Positions 1 to 10,566 of a stretch of 64,000 nucleotides of DNA are shown here, in pieces. The position numbers were made by a program, and so were the translations under genes. Positions within the stretch are counted from its first letter, which is position 1. The number at the start of each line of letters is the position of its first letter. The notes under the pieces were generated by a model, which worked only from the letters and a program-made list of their open reading frames with translations, did not search any database and was not told the origin of the DNA. This DNA is from Dactylellina haptotyla. Lineage: Eukaryota; Ascomycota; Orbiliomycetes; Orbiliales; Orbiliaceae. The DNA is taken from the NCBI GenBank assembly GCA_031310005.1, contig CM062381.1, positions 2,852,001-2,916,000 on the forward strand, read 5' to 3'.

Positions 1-990
1 CCAGATGTCAAAGGGAAGGTTTTTAGCAGACATGATTGATGTTGATGCTCGTTGATCCAAATCGAGAGTAACGACAATAAAGTGAGTGGGATCCTTTCGC
101 CGTTCTAGCATACCCACAGAGCTCTGCTGAGGCTGGTAGACGATACCGAATGTGGGTTCTCGATACTCGTGAAGGAACACGATGTCGACAATGTGTTCGA
201 CGGCTTCGTCCAACTGTGACGCTGAGAGAACGAAGGATGAGTGGTATGGTGTATCGGATGGTTTGCCGTCCGTTGTGCTGTCCTTCATTTCCACATCCTT
301 CTTTGGCTTTTCCGCATCATCGTCATCCTCCAAGTCGTACGTAAAGGAATCGTTGTCCGGAATTTCAAGATCTTCGTCTTCTTTCTGCCTGAAGGGTAGG
401 ATGGCGACCAGGTCATGGTTGAATTTGAAAGCGGCGCATCTGCTTTTCGGATCGGATATGAGATAGTTGATAGGCGACTCTTGCGTCAGAGGGGACTTGA
501 ACTCGTCTCCCTCGTAATAGTGCAAGCTGATGGTTGATATTGAATGCGCGGTAGGATCCCATTCCAGCAGGGAGAGCTTGGCAGAGTCGAATGACACCAG
601 AAGGCAATCACCGCCGCTTTTACTCGTAGGGATTCGTATTTTAACCATCGAGCTAACGCTGCCGTAGAGGTGATACTGCGAAATGAGAACCAGCTTGGTA
701 GTCTTCTCAATTGTTTCACGCTGGAGGTGCATCCCACTTTCTACCGTGAAGGAATCTTCATGATCACGGCCTTCATAAACGCGTCTATCACTGCCGCCTT
801 CATGGTCTTTCCCCTCATCGAGAGCGAATTCGTCCTCAGCATCCTCGTACTCGACTAGGCGGAATATCTGCAGGAGGGAGGTTTTGGCGACGACAAGGTT
901 ACGTTCTGTCGCAGAGATGAAGTTGAGGGCCAGCGCATTGTTGACCGCGGTGGGGTCCGTGATCTCGGAGTATACCTGCATGCTACCCAT
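1..990 (-). CDS. CFT1: CFT1 / CPSF-A subunit of mRNA 3'-end processing complex (5' part only)
   Basis: The frame is open without interruption from an ATG at 990 to the left edge, about 330 codons, so only the N-terminus of a protein that is usually near 1,400 residues is present. The start reads MGSMQVYSEITDPTAVNNAL and is followed by NLVVAKTSLLQIFRLVE, the characteristic N-terminal strand of Cft1/CPSF160, the beta-propeller scaffold of the cleavage and polyadenylation factor. An acidic low-complexity insert (DLEDDDDAEKPKKDVEMKDS) lies near residues 205-225, a common place for fungal inserts between propeller blades. The second methionine (residue 4) matches where many family members begin, so the exact start could be three codons later. 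The gene is divergent from the LMBD1-like gene. The assignment rests on recognising the N-terminal sequence; the rest of the gene is outside the window. Confidence 0.85.
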   Translation of the reverse strand, partial: MGSMQVYSEITDPTAVNNALALNFISATERNLVVAKTSLLQIFRLVEYEDAEDEFALDEGKDHEGGSDRRVYEGRDHEDSFTVESGMHLQRETIEKTTKLVLISQYHLYGSVSSMVKIRIPTSKSGGDCLLVSFDSAKLSLLEWDPTAHSISTISLHYYEGDEFKSPLTQESPINYLISDPKSRCAAFKFNHDLVAILPFRQKEDEDLEIPDNDSFTYDLEDDDDAEKPKKDVEMKDSTTDGKPSDTPYHSSFVLSASQLDEAVEHIVDIVFLHEYREPTFGIVYQPQQSSVGMLERRKDPTHFIVVTLDLDQRASTSIMSAKNLPFDIW

Positions 991-1844
991 GGCTGTCAGT
1001 TGCGAGAACTATTAAGATTCCCGAAGTTCAGGTTAGTCGGCTGAATTGTTAATCTGTGCGACGCGCTTGGTCATAACGTCGACATTGCAAAGATATCTGG
1101 TTTCGGGTCGTGTGGCGCGTCGAGGTGAGGTCGAGAAGAACGGCATCGCGGGAGCAGGGACATGTGTTGGGCAGCACCGATTGGCTGCCGATCTCTTGAC
1201 CACAGCCAACGCACTGTCACCCGCTACCAGCAGGCATCATTTGGCTAGCTACCACCAACTGAGTGGCCATCTAACCAGAAACATCCACCGTCGCCAACTT
1301 CACATCGATCACGGACGATAGATCTCTCGCCTTGAGATAGGCGCTATTACAGGAGCTATCTTATCTCCAACATCCGAATGACGCCTTCGTCTTGGATGGC
1401 TTGGCCCGCGGGTTTGAGGTCGTACAAACTTGCAGCAAAATCAGCGGGATCTATCTGTTGATTGATACACGCAAACCGACTGGCCTGGCATGCTCTCCGA
1501 CACACTCGCATTCTTCGTGGGTGCAGCGGCGGGGTGCATGGGTTCTGTCCGATGCGATTGGGCTGGATGCCCCCGGCGTCATCGCTCGGTAACTGGAAGT
1601 GACGTCTGCGCGTCCCGTTTAAACCAAACCAAAACAGCCACAGCCCGCCTCCCTCCCTTCTCTTCCCCCAGCCATGATTCCTCCTCCTCCTCCGGTTTGA
1701 ATCCCCTCAACGTCCACCTCCGTCTTTGACAGACACAAATACCACCGATCACAAACAGGCTAACAGCGACACAAACTCAAACGACGAAATACTCGACCGA
1801 AACCCAACCGGACTCCGTGAGCTAGTCAGCTCAAGTCCATCGCG
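991..1844. promoter_or_regulatory. Shared upstream region of CFT1 (minus) and the LMBD1-like gene (plus)
   Basis: This 854 bp stretch separates two divergently oriented start codons, so it must hold both promoters. The part next to the plus-strand gene (about 1640-1720) is rich in pyrimidine tracts such as CCTCCCTCCCTTCTC, typical of fungal core promoters and leaders. I see no coding exon in it. Small open frames at 1046-1321 and 1392-1592 show no recognisable protein features. Confidence 0.5.
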
Positions 1845-3676
1845 ATGGCCCTGCTCCAGACATCGCTCATCTGGGTTACCGGCTTGGTTGCCCTCGCCAT
1901 TCTCATCATCGTCAGCATAACTTTCGTCGCCATATACAGTTCACCCCGGGACCGCAGCTTATTCGTCTCAGTCGTCACCGTTCTCTCGCTCACATCCTTA
2001 CTCGCGACCGTTTGTTTACTTCCACTCGACATCGCCCTCGTAGCATCGACTACCGATAATGCAACTGGTACCAAGAAGAAATGGGCCGATCCCGACACCA
2101 TCAACAACATCTTACTCAGCTTAAAGGTGGTCTACTATCTGCTATACTCGTTAGACGCTATATTGTGCATTCTCGTTATCCCTTTCGCCTACTTTTGGTA
2201 AACAACCAATTCTCACAATTGTAGTTATCCAGGTGTGTGCATTTGCTGACATTTCTCTTAGGTATGAGGAATGGGATATCGACTCGACCGCCGGGTCTCG
2301 GATTCGAGGCGCTCTCAAATACACCACGGCGTTCGTTTGTCTCCTTCTTGTTCTCTTCCTCGTCGGCTTCTTCGTCCCTGTCGCTGCCCAACGATCTGGA
2401 AAGGAACACTACGATCTCGATTTCTTCCGTAAACTCCTACTCGAAAACAGAGGGGAACGAGCTTTGACCTTTATAGTCGGGGTCTTGCTATGTCTAGGTA
2501 CAGTGATATACGCCGTTTACACTGGACCAGGCCTTGCCTTATTCCCCGTATCCCTTATTAAGTCGATACCCGCAATTTCTATTACTTCAGCGGAAGAGGC
2601 TCGCGATGCGCTAGCAATTAATAGAGAACGACAGCGTATCATCGAGGCAAAGCTTGCCGGTGGCAACAATCTCAGCCCAAAGGAGAGAAGGGAGTTTGAG
2701 AATCTGCAGCGAGAAGAGAGAAGCTTGACAAGGAAGCAAAGGCTGGCTGACGAAGGAAAGAACACATGGTGGCTCAAGGTCCAAGCCGCACTCCGACCAT
2801 TCAAACTCCTCCTCGGTCTCCTCTTGCTTACCATTTCGACTTTACTTGTAACTTCTATGTTGATCACAGGGTACGTAGCCCCCTCCTCCCGGTATATTTC
2901 AGACCCAGGATCCCGTTAACATATTGCTTAGTATCGATAAAATCAAATTCTCCAAGTGTGGGGCCAAATGTGGTTACATCCTCACCGATGTCAATATCTT
3001 CAACCCGATCAATTGGATCTTCGTCCGCGCTTCAAAAGTCTTTCCAATCGACTACATCATTATTATCCTTCTGGTTCTTTTCTTCTTCGTCTCCACCGTT
3101 ATCGGTCTGGCCTTCATTGGCATTCGCTTCCTCTGGATTGTTATATTCAAGATCCGTGCCGGCCATACCAAACCGCAAGCTCTACTCATGGGTACAACGC
3201 TACTTACTCTCTCAGTCTTAGCAATCAATTATGGTCTTACTATGTTTGTTGCGCCGCAGTACTCTCACTTTGGTGGCCAAAAGTACTGCACGTGGCCTAT
3301 GAACGAACCTGGAGTCGTGCGAGACTGCACTAACCATCCAGATCATCTTATTCCATGCTCCGCGAGCGCCACCGGGCCTGCTGCAGAGGTCTGTACACCA
3401 ACGGTCGTATCTACATTCATCAACAGAATAACTCTCAACTACCCGTTCTTCGGTGTCTTTACCTTCTGGGCGCAATTCGCTTTTATCGGATTGTATCTGG
3501 TTACTGCATTAACAGCACTCGTCAGAACGCCGAAGATGAACTTTGAAGATCAACTGGCTGACGAGGACGAGGAGGAAGAGGAGAGTTTGTTGAGAGCCAC
3601 GGGGACCAGGTTTAGAGGGGCGTGGGATGATGTTCAAGGAGGGCGGAACGGTAACGGAGATTACGGGTCGTCATGA
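1845..3676 (+). CDS. LMBR1/LMBD1 family multipass membrane protein (probable lysosomal/vacuolar cobalamin transporter)
   Basis: Three exons, 1845-2197, 2262-2870 and 2932-3676, join in frame to give 568 residues. The introns are GTAAAC...TTAG (64 bp) and GTACGT...TTAG (61 bp). Many hydrophobic helices are spread along the protein: the first at about residues 8-30, then pairs around 40-60 and 90-117 (ending PFAYFWYEEWDID across intron 1), and further helices near both sides of the second intron and in the C-terminal half. A charged loop ([19 protein letters not shown]) sits in the middle, as in LMBD1. The C-terminal tail is acidic ([15 protein letters not shown]). LMBD1 proteins move cobalamin out of lysosomes in animals; the role in fungi, which rarely use B12, is uncertain, so membrane location is safer than substrate. 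The length matches fungal members annotated as probable lysosomal cobalamin transporter. Confidence 0.88.
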
Positions 3677-4078
3677 TCTTTCAAATGTTTGCTTTATTAT
3701 GGGTATTTAGCCTGGCGAAACGTTTCTTATGATTTATTGGGTTTATTCATCAGGTTATGCATCCGGATTATAGTAAATGGTTTCTAAGTTTCGACAGGCA
3801 TATTGATTGTGCAATTGATATCGGTTTGGAAGTGTTCAGAATGGGAGAGCTTGTCACTGTTCATATTTATTACTTATTATTAGGATATTATTGCACCAAA
3901 TTCGGCTATATGGTTTACCAGATACTACGAGGGCGATTAGGAGAAAACCAGTTGTATATCGATGTATGTAAATAGCTCAAAGCCGCCACGACTGTTCCTA
4001 GATGTTACGAGACTGCTCCCAGATTTCGTCCGCGATGTCTTCAAAACAAACAACACATTTATTCCAACAATTGATGAG

Positions 4079-5928
4079 TTAACGGATTTCAATGACCCTC
4101 GAAGAAGTATCTCCCTTCTCCCCATTCATTATACCATAGATGAATGTAAAGCCTCTGATCACGAATTTACAATCCTCCACCGGTCTCATAACATGTGGGT
4201 ATGTGCTTCCAAGTGGGACTACGACAACATCTCCAATTTGTGAAGTCGAGACACAGCAGCCCATCAAACCAGTGTCGGTGATCAAGAAGCTTGCCTCTGG
4301 ATATGTGAAATCCCAAACTGGCTTCCCAAATAGAAGCCCGTCTGCCACAGCGGCTTCTTCAGCCATGTCTCCAGGCACATACTTCTGGAAATCTTCCTCT
4401 TCCAAGACTATTTTCAGGTACGCAACAAACCGATGAAGCAACAATACCTCAGCAGCAGGAAGACTCGTCTCGTTCAATCCGAAAGAAAATGTGGTTGCTG
4501 CAGCATTGAGGGTCTCCCTATCGAACGGTGTAGATAAGGACAGAGTTTCTTCTATCATACCGAGCATCTCTTTCCAAACAATTTTGAGCTCCGCCTGTCC
4601 CTCTTCTGAGGTCAATTTGGTAGTACCAAAGTACGTCTCCCAGTGAGGATGCACGGCTTTGATGGTACCTACAATGAATCCGTCAATTGATAAAACGTTC
4701 TCATTCTTATCAATGCTCCAGACCGCTTTCGTATCGCCCGCTGGTTTCCATGGAAGCCGATTCCCAAACCGGAACGGATTCCTAAACATCATTCCTACGT
4801 TCCACGCTGGGATCCACGAAGGTACCTCGATACCAGTCACATACAGCAAAACGTCTGTATTCTCAAAATTAACCAAAGCAGCTTCAACTGAGTCTCTGTA
4901 TACTTCCAGGGTCGTTTTATCGTAGTCTGGGGTCAGAAGTTCGGCACCCTTGGTAAACTGCATCAAACCCCTAAGACCGTAGATGATATCCCGGGGATCC
5001 AAACAACCATAGTTCGAAGCCAAGTACAACATCGTCAGCCAATTGTCAGGCCTTTTAAGCTCAGTCGTGGTAGCAGCCCACCAGACGTTGGTCTTGGTGA
5101 ACCCCAAGCGTCTCGAAAAGTCCGTCTCCATGATGATATACCCCGCGACAAGCTCCACTAGATCCCATTGAAGGGTTTCGTAGCCACAATGTGCGGTCCT
5201 GTTACGATTGGCATTTACTTCTTGGATGACCCATACTCGAGTAAAATATTGGATCGAGTAGAACCATCTGAGCAAGCTCCAAAGTTCATCCGAGCTGAAC
5301 TCTGTTTTGTCCGGGTCGGGGAGGGTCTTCCGGTGCTTAAAGACGTATTCCGTCATGTTGTTCATGTCTTTGAGGTCGTCGACGTTGAGATTGAGTTCTT
5401 TACAGAGAAAGTCGGAAACTGTCTTGACGGCAGCCATTGCCGGACCGGCTTTGCGGTCGTCCGTGTCGTGGCCCAACCACGAGAGAACCCATTGAGCATT
5501 TTCATAGATCCTTTTCATTTGACCAATCTGTTTACCTTTCTCAACATTGTGTTTTTGGTCGATACTAAATAGTTTTATTATCAGGGCCATTTTCTAGAGG
5601 ACTTCTTATATCAGGTGACATACCAGATAATATCTGCCCACAAAAAGCGGGGTCTATCAGTGTAACGGAGATGATTGATTGCACCGTGCAGACTTCGTGT
5701 AACCTCCAATCTCTTTCCGTCAACAAAGACTGGTTCTTTAAGAGCCGCATCTCCCCAGACGTACGAAATAGCCTCGTAGGGCAGTGGTTCTTCCCAGTTA
5801 GTAACATGAAGTTTGCAATATATAGGAGTATCCTTCTCTCCTGGGAGAATTTCCGCTACCCTGAATGCTGTTTCTTCTGGCAAACGTACAAAGACGTAAT
5901 CTTCCTCAGTGATATCGAGCAGATCCAT
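4079..5928 (-). CDS. HET-domain (heterokaryon incompatibility) protein
   Basis: Two exons, 5928-5624 and 5564-4079, encode 596 residues; the 59 bp intron (GTATGT...TTTAG) splits the conserved CIDQ motif. Upstream in-frame sequence lacks another ATG, so the start at 5928 (MDLLDITEEDYVF) is preferred. The N-terminal HET domain is clear: PYEAISYVWGD, then SLHGAINHLRY, then RPRFLWADIICIDQ, and finally QIGQMKRIYENAQWVLSWLG at about residues 40-150. The rest is a long variable C-terminal region with no domain I recognise, as is usual for this family. HET proteins trigger programmed cell death in vegetative incompatibility and perhaps antimicrobial defence, usually on activation by a partner sensor. 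The gene converges with the LMBD1-like gene and lies one gene away from the RyR-domain cluster. Its trigger cannot be read from sequence. Confidence 0.92.
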
Positions 5929-6452
5929 TCTTGTTTGAGAAACTCGTGAATAAGATGTTTTAAACACAGAAACGTTCAAAACTAAAATCTAAAATTCGGT
6001 AATTATAAATTTCCTAATATTTTTCGATAGCTGAAAGATAGTATTTAAACAATCGAACCAAAGATATCGGGTTTACATTGGGACTATCATTGAGATAAAA
6101 AAGGAAAACCAGGCTGAAATAAATCGGTATCGATCTCGGCAGAATACGGTAGTTCGTCGCCTCCCCACCATCAGAACACTCGGTCTAGGTGAGGCTCATA
6201 CCATGCGAATGCATGTTCCACTTTAGAGTACTGTGCACTCTTTCGGACGGGAGCTAGTGAAGGATTAACCGTGTGACCTTCGCCTCGCCGCGATGCCGCA
6301 GCCGTTGTGTCAGCTCTATCGACAACCCCGCTCGAGTTTAGCCCCGCTGTTCCCCCCAAAAAGACGATTCCGCAATTGCGAGCCGTCGACAACTCATTTT
6401 CTCAATCAAGAGAAAATAAAAATAAAACTTCACAGTATAAGTACTACGGTAG
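5929..6452. promoter_or_regulatory. Divergent intergenic region, HET gene / NIF3-like gene
   Basis: This stretch of 524 bp lies between two outward-facing start codons. It is AT-rich near the HET gene (AATTATAAATTTCCTAATAT, around 5999-6018) and contains a degenerate TATA-like stretch. No exon is visible. The minus-strand frame at 6171-6392 has no protein-like character. Confidence 0.4.
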
Positions 6453-7101
6453 ATGCATTTTCTAAAGCAGTTGGTTTTAGGTAAAGCCCCTCGTCACATC
6501 TTCCTGCGCCCATATTGTTATCATCATCAATATTTGCGAACCTATCAATTTAAATCTACTGCAACAGCCGCCGTTATGTCTACCAATACCACAACTACAA
6601 GCACCGCCCAGCGCTACAAGCTCATCTATTTTGTGCCACTTGAAAACCTCGACGCTACCAAAGATGCTATCTTTGCTGCCGGGGCGGGGCGATATCCTGG
6701 ACCTGGAAATTACACCGAATGCGCTTGGGTCGCTATTGGTACTGGTCAGTTCCGTCCAGGTGATGCTGCGAATCCTCACCTTGGGGAGGTAGGCAAACTT
6801 GAGAAAGTGGAAGAGGCGAGAGTTGAGACCCTCATTGTTGGTGAGGATGTTGCGCGCAAAGTTGTCGAGGCGTTAAAGAAGTAAGTCTTGTTCTTATAAT
6901 GTGATAAAACGCAGAAGTGAATCCTGAATAAGTCATTTTTTAACTTGGAAAATGACCATTTCACTGTCCCTGGAGGTTCTTCACAATTGATTTGCGCCTT
7001 GAATATATCCGCCTTACAGAAAATCACTAACAAATCCTGTTACTAGGGCTCACCCATATGAAGAGGCGGCATATGATATCATCAAAGTGGAGGATTTTTA
7101 A
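6453..7101 (+). CDS. NIF3/YqfO-like small protein (PII-like fold)
   Basis: Two exons, 6453-6880 and 7047-7101, join through an intron GTAAGT...CTAG to encode 160 residues. The core reads YKLIYFVPLENLDATKDAIF, then GAGRYPGPGNYTECAW, GTGQFRPGDAANPHLG and, across the intron, ALKKAHPYEEAAYDIIKVED. This order is typical of the short fungal homologues of the PII-like insert of NIF3/YqfO proteins. A second ATG at 6576 (MSTNTTTTST) starts exactly at the conserved part. The 41 extra residues from the first ATG are basic, poor in acids and rich in Arg, His and Tyr, so they may be a mitochondrial presequence, with the two starts giving two locations. Biochemical function is not established for this short family; a metal- or nucleotide-linked role is only suggested by the fold. 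Confidence 0.85.
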
Positions 7102-7747
7102 GCATAAGTCATTTAGAAAGTCAATATGGCAACTGACGGGCGTATGGTGTTTCCTATGGAGAAAATATAATTCTGATTTCATAGTATCTAGCAGATGGCC
7201 TGTAATGCTGGTTAACATTGTTAACCCTTTGTGTTCTATCAGAATCTATGGTTTTCGCAATTTTATCATCAGAAACGCGCAAGCTAGCCCAAATAATTCG
7301 CCATTTGCTATCAATAGCGATAGCTATCAATCACATCACATGCAGGTTGCGTCCACTTTCAGAACGAGGGGCAAAGCCTGAGTCATTTAATACCCTATAG
7401 CACATCGACAAATGGGATCAAGTTCTCAGATTTACTATGAGAGTTGCCCCCGCAAAGACGATGTAATTTCGGTTCGTCATCCACAGAGCCGCAAGAATAG
7501 GGCGTGGGATCCTATCCAAATATCAAATGTGTGAGCCGCCGCGCATGATCTTATCAAGAGGCTGAGCCCGCCACGAATCCCCAAAAGTATCCCGCATGTG
7601 TATATGGCGCTATGACCTGGAAACACAAATAATTCATTCAATATCAATCAACCAACCCTGAGATTTCTAGCGCTTAGAAATTTAAATTTAAATATAAGCC
7701 TATATACCCAGAACAGGAAAAATACCAAAATCAATCATCTAAGATAG
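7102..7747. promoter_or_regulatory. Upstream region of the large RyR-domain gene
   Basis: No coding exon is seen here. Small frames at 7058-7400 are not protein-like. An AT-rich TATA-like element (AAATTTAAATATAAGCCTATATA) lies at about 7681-7706, roughly 90 bases before the start codon used at 7794. Confidence 0.4.
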
Positions 7748-7837
7748 ATGGCGTCAACGATTTCTCTCCTTTACCGTATGCAGGACCGCAACTATGGATC
7801 CAACCAATATCATCCTAGCTGGAGATGCTCCAGTTGA
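7748..7837 (+). other. Upstream ORF overlapping the start of the large RyR-domain gene
   Basis: An ATG at 7748 opens a 29-codon frame in another phase, which ends with TGA at 7835-7837, past the main ATG at 7794. If the transcript begins upstream of 7748, ribosomes starting here would read through the main start, so it could hold translation down. It could also be an artefact of an unseen transcript start between 7748 and 7794 or of a small leader intron. Confidence 0.35.
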
Positions 7838-10328
7838 CGTTTTAATATACCCGGGTCTCCCGGATGAAAACTCTCATAAAAAGCATATGCTGCAAACCTG
7901 CCGACAAAGGGGTGGCATTAATCTTATATCACGCTTCGTTCGCCATGTAGCTGGCGACTATGGTCTCAGGGTCCACGAACCGTTGAACAAGGGCCCAGAG
8001 AATATCCGTCAGGAATTCGTTAGTTCGATTCTCGAATTCGAAATTCGTGACGAGGCAAACCCGACCGCGTTTTTTTCTCTAAAATTAAATCGAAGACAGC
8101 GCTTAGACTACCAGCCTCTGTTCCAACTGCCAGCGCCCTATATCGCCTATGGCAAAAGAGATACGGTTGTTATCCAAGACACTGAGGGTTCGTTCAGTAA
8201 CGTTGACAATGCTGTCAATTTTCTACGTAACACTCACCCCGGCCTTTTGGTCTATCATATGACTCGGCCGTTAGCATCTGGCGCTATTTGGGACACTATT
8301 CGAAATGGGATTTATACAGAGAGTGGGATACAGGATCCCGACAAGTTAGTTGTCATAGTTAGCGCCAACGACCTCCGCGCCGAAGGAATACAGCTATCAC
8401 ACGGTCTATCTTGGGAAAAGACCTGCGAAGACTTTGTCGAACAACTCGGATCTGTTGGAAGACTAGTCAGCTTGGTAACATGCGCACATCTCATTGTTAA
8501 CTTCGGCTGCGACGGGGTCATATATCACCGTGGAGGGCACCTCAACCAACCGATATTATGCTTCGATCCAAGGGGTACCGAAGGCGAATTTGTGAGGCAA
8601 AATATGGGTGACGTTCCTGGGATCACCGAAGCCTTTATCGCAGGCATGGTTACTAGTCTGGATGGCTCAGCCAAAAACCTCGAAGAATGTATCGAACTTG
8701 GCTTCTTATCGGCGAGAAGACTAGCCGCAACAGGTCTCTCATTAGGTCTGAATCCTTCTGATAAGCCTGAGCACTCTATTCACACCATTATGGGGCGGCC
8801 TTCTAGAACCGAGAGTCCAATATTCAAATTATTGATTCCTTCGGATGTCATTGGTAGCGGGGCCGATCAGTACTGGTCTATTCTCGATCGCATTGTCGGT
8901 GACCCAGCTGAAGTCGCAAGGGACATTGTAAAGAACGGAATAAGCTCTTCCAATTCAAATGGTATTCCGATAGCCCAATTCGGGCGCCTCGTTCTGGTTG
9001 ACCGTAACGAGATCGAGTCTTTTAGAATAGTCTCTAACGTTCTGAGAGACTACATCGACGTTCCACAAAACAAACCCGTTAGTATAGCATTATTTGGACC
9101 GAAAGGATCAGGTAGATCATATGCCGCTCTCGAATTAGGCACCGCATTATTGAGCGGCCAAAGCGTTTCCCAGTTTCGAATGGATCTTACGCAAGCCGCG
9201 ACTCCAGCTGATCTAGTTCCTATCTTTCATTCCATCAGAGACAGCAATCTCGAGGGAAGATTCCCAATAGTCTATATAAATGGGTTTGATACCGTGGTTC
9301 CCGGAACGCAACTTATGTGGTTATTCCACTTGTTGACACCAATGCTCCATGGTCGTTTCCTTGATAACGGGGTAAGTCGGCCAATTGGAAGGGCAATCTT
9401 CTTTCTGGGATCTCTGGATTTCAAGACCTATCAGAAATTTCGAAATCAGGTTGGCGGAGGAAGAGGCCTGCCTCCAGCTCGGTTCGAAGAGTTCGTTGGA
9501 TGTCTTCATGGCTATGTCAACATGCTTGGTCCTGATTGTGTAGGCGAGCACGACCGATTATACCCCGTTCGTCGAGCGGTTATCGTCAGAGAACTTCTTG
9601 AAGTACGAGAACCGAAACTAAAGGTCGACGGAAAGATATCCATTGATGAGAATGTACTAGATGTATTATTATTGGTGCCGTTTTATAGACAAGGCATTAG
9701 ATCTCTGAAGGCAATAATCGCCATGAGCAGACTGAATGGATGTCGTCACTTTGAACGAGCAGCGCTTCCACCAGCCAGCCAACTGGACTTACATGTCGAC
9801 CACAAAAGTTTTATACGATACCTCGATGGACATGTCTTACCCGAAGCTATTCGAGAACACTTAGCTGATAAAATCCACACTACGTATTTACAGAAGCGAT
9901 TCTCCATGGGAATGAGCGAAGAAGATCGAAAACGACCAGCTCACCAGCCATGGAGTCAGCTACCAGAAGAATTTAGAGAATCAGCCAGAGCCCACGCAGA
10001 CGATATACCCCGGAAACTACGTTTGATCTCTTGTTTCCTGGCGGAACAACAGGACCACATGCACCGTGAACCTATCACAAGCTTTACCCCTCAAGAGCAG
10101 GATATATTGGCCGAAAATGAACATGACAGGTGGAATGCAGAGCGATTGCAGAAACAGTGGTCAAAGTCATCAGGCGTTGCGCCTTCTAGTGCTCGCGCGA
10201 GCTCCTTTCTAGTAGCTTGGAACGATCTTCCGGCGGAATGGCAGGATGTAGATAGAGTACTTGTTGCTTCGTATCCAAGGATACTACCAGATGATTATAA
10301 GATATATCGGATGGGGAGTGTTGGCTAG
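7794..10328 (+). CDS. Multidomain protein: sugar-kinase-like N-terminus, P-loop NTPase-like centre, C-terminal RyR domain
   Basis: A single uninterrupted frame of 844 codons starts at ATG 7794. The C-terminal 125 residues (about 715-840) match the RyR domain: PWSQLPEEFRESARAHADDI, PRKLRLISCF, then NEHDRWNAERLQKQW, and a closing DLPAEWQDVDR...YKIYRMG half. At about residue 435 IALFGPKGSGRSYAALELG is a Walker A P-loop (GPKGSGRS), followed by hydrophobic strands with acidic ends (FPIVYINGFD). The N-terminal 300 residues resemble a ribokinase/PfkB-type fold: VVIVSANDLRAEG, HLIVNFGCDGVIYHRGG and a glycine-containing helix region near EAFIAGMVTSL. The usual catalytic GAGD is not obvious, so kinase activity is doubtful. 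The gene converges with the CorA-like gene 238 bp downstream, and a second RyR gene follows beyond that. RyR domains are thought to bind nucleotide-like ligands; sensing with NTPase-driven signalling is inference. Confidence 0.82.
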   Translation: MDPTNIILAGDAPVDVLIYPGLPDENSHKKHMLQTCRQRGGINLISRFVRHVAGDYGLRVHEPLNKGPENIRQEFVSSILEFEIRDEANPTAFFSLKLNRRQRLDYQPLFQLPAPYIAYGKRDTVVIQDTEGSFSNVDNAVNFLRNTHPGLLVYHMTRPLASGAIWDTIRNGIYTESGIQDPDKLVVIVSANDLRAEGIQLSHGLSWEKTCEDFVEQLGSVGRLVSLVTCAHLIVNFGCDGVIYHRGGHLNQPILCFDPRGTEGEFVRQNMGDVPGITEAFIAGMVTSLDGSAKNLEECIELGFLSARRLAATGLSLGLNPSDKPEHSIHTIMGRPSRTESPIFKLLIPSDVIGSGADQYWSILDRIVGDPAEVARDIVKNGISSSNSNGIPIAQFGRLVLVDRNEIESFRIVSNVLRDYIDVPQNKPVSIALFGPKGSGRSYAALELGTALLSGQSVSQFRMDLTQAATPADLVPIFHSIRDSNLEGRFPIVYINGFDTVVPGTQLMWLFHLLTPMLHGRFLDNGVSRPIGRAIFFLGSLDFKTYQKFRNQVGGGRGLPPARFEEFVGCLHGYVNMLGPDCVGEHDRLYPVRRAVIVRELLEVREPKLKVDGKISIDENVLDVLLLVPFYRQGIRSLKAIIAMSRLNGCRHFERAALPPASQLDLHVDHKSFIRYLDGHVLPEAIREHLADKIHTTYLQKRFSMGMSEEDRKRPAHQPWSQLPEEFRESARAHADDIPRKLRLISCFLAEQQDHMHREPITSFTPQEQDILAENEHDRWNAERLQKQWSKSSGVAPSSARASSFLVAWNDLPAEWQDVDRVLVASYPRILPDDYKIYRMGSVG

Positions 10329-10566
10329 GACTGTAGTAGATGGAGATTCCATCAGCGTACCAATTACCTTATATTAGGACCCAAACAATGTTTTATCAAC
10401 TGTATTTATATTTTTTTTCCCCGGCGTTTATTATAGATAGATAACCAATGCGCAATGCTCTAATATACAATTATCGCTAGTAAACAAGACAACCCGATCC
10501 TCGTAAAGTCATATTCCAATATATAATTCATTAAAGTAATTTCAAACTCTAGAAGTAAGCCCTATA

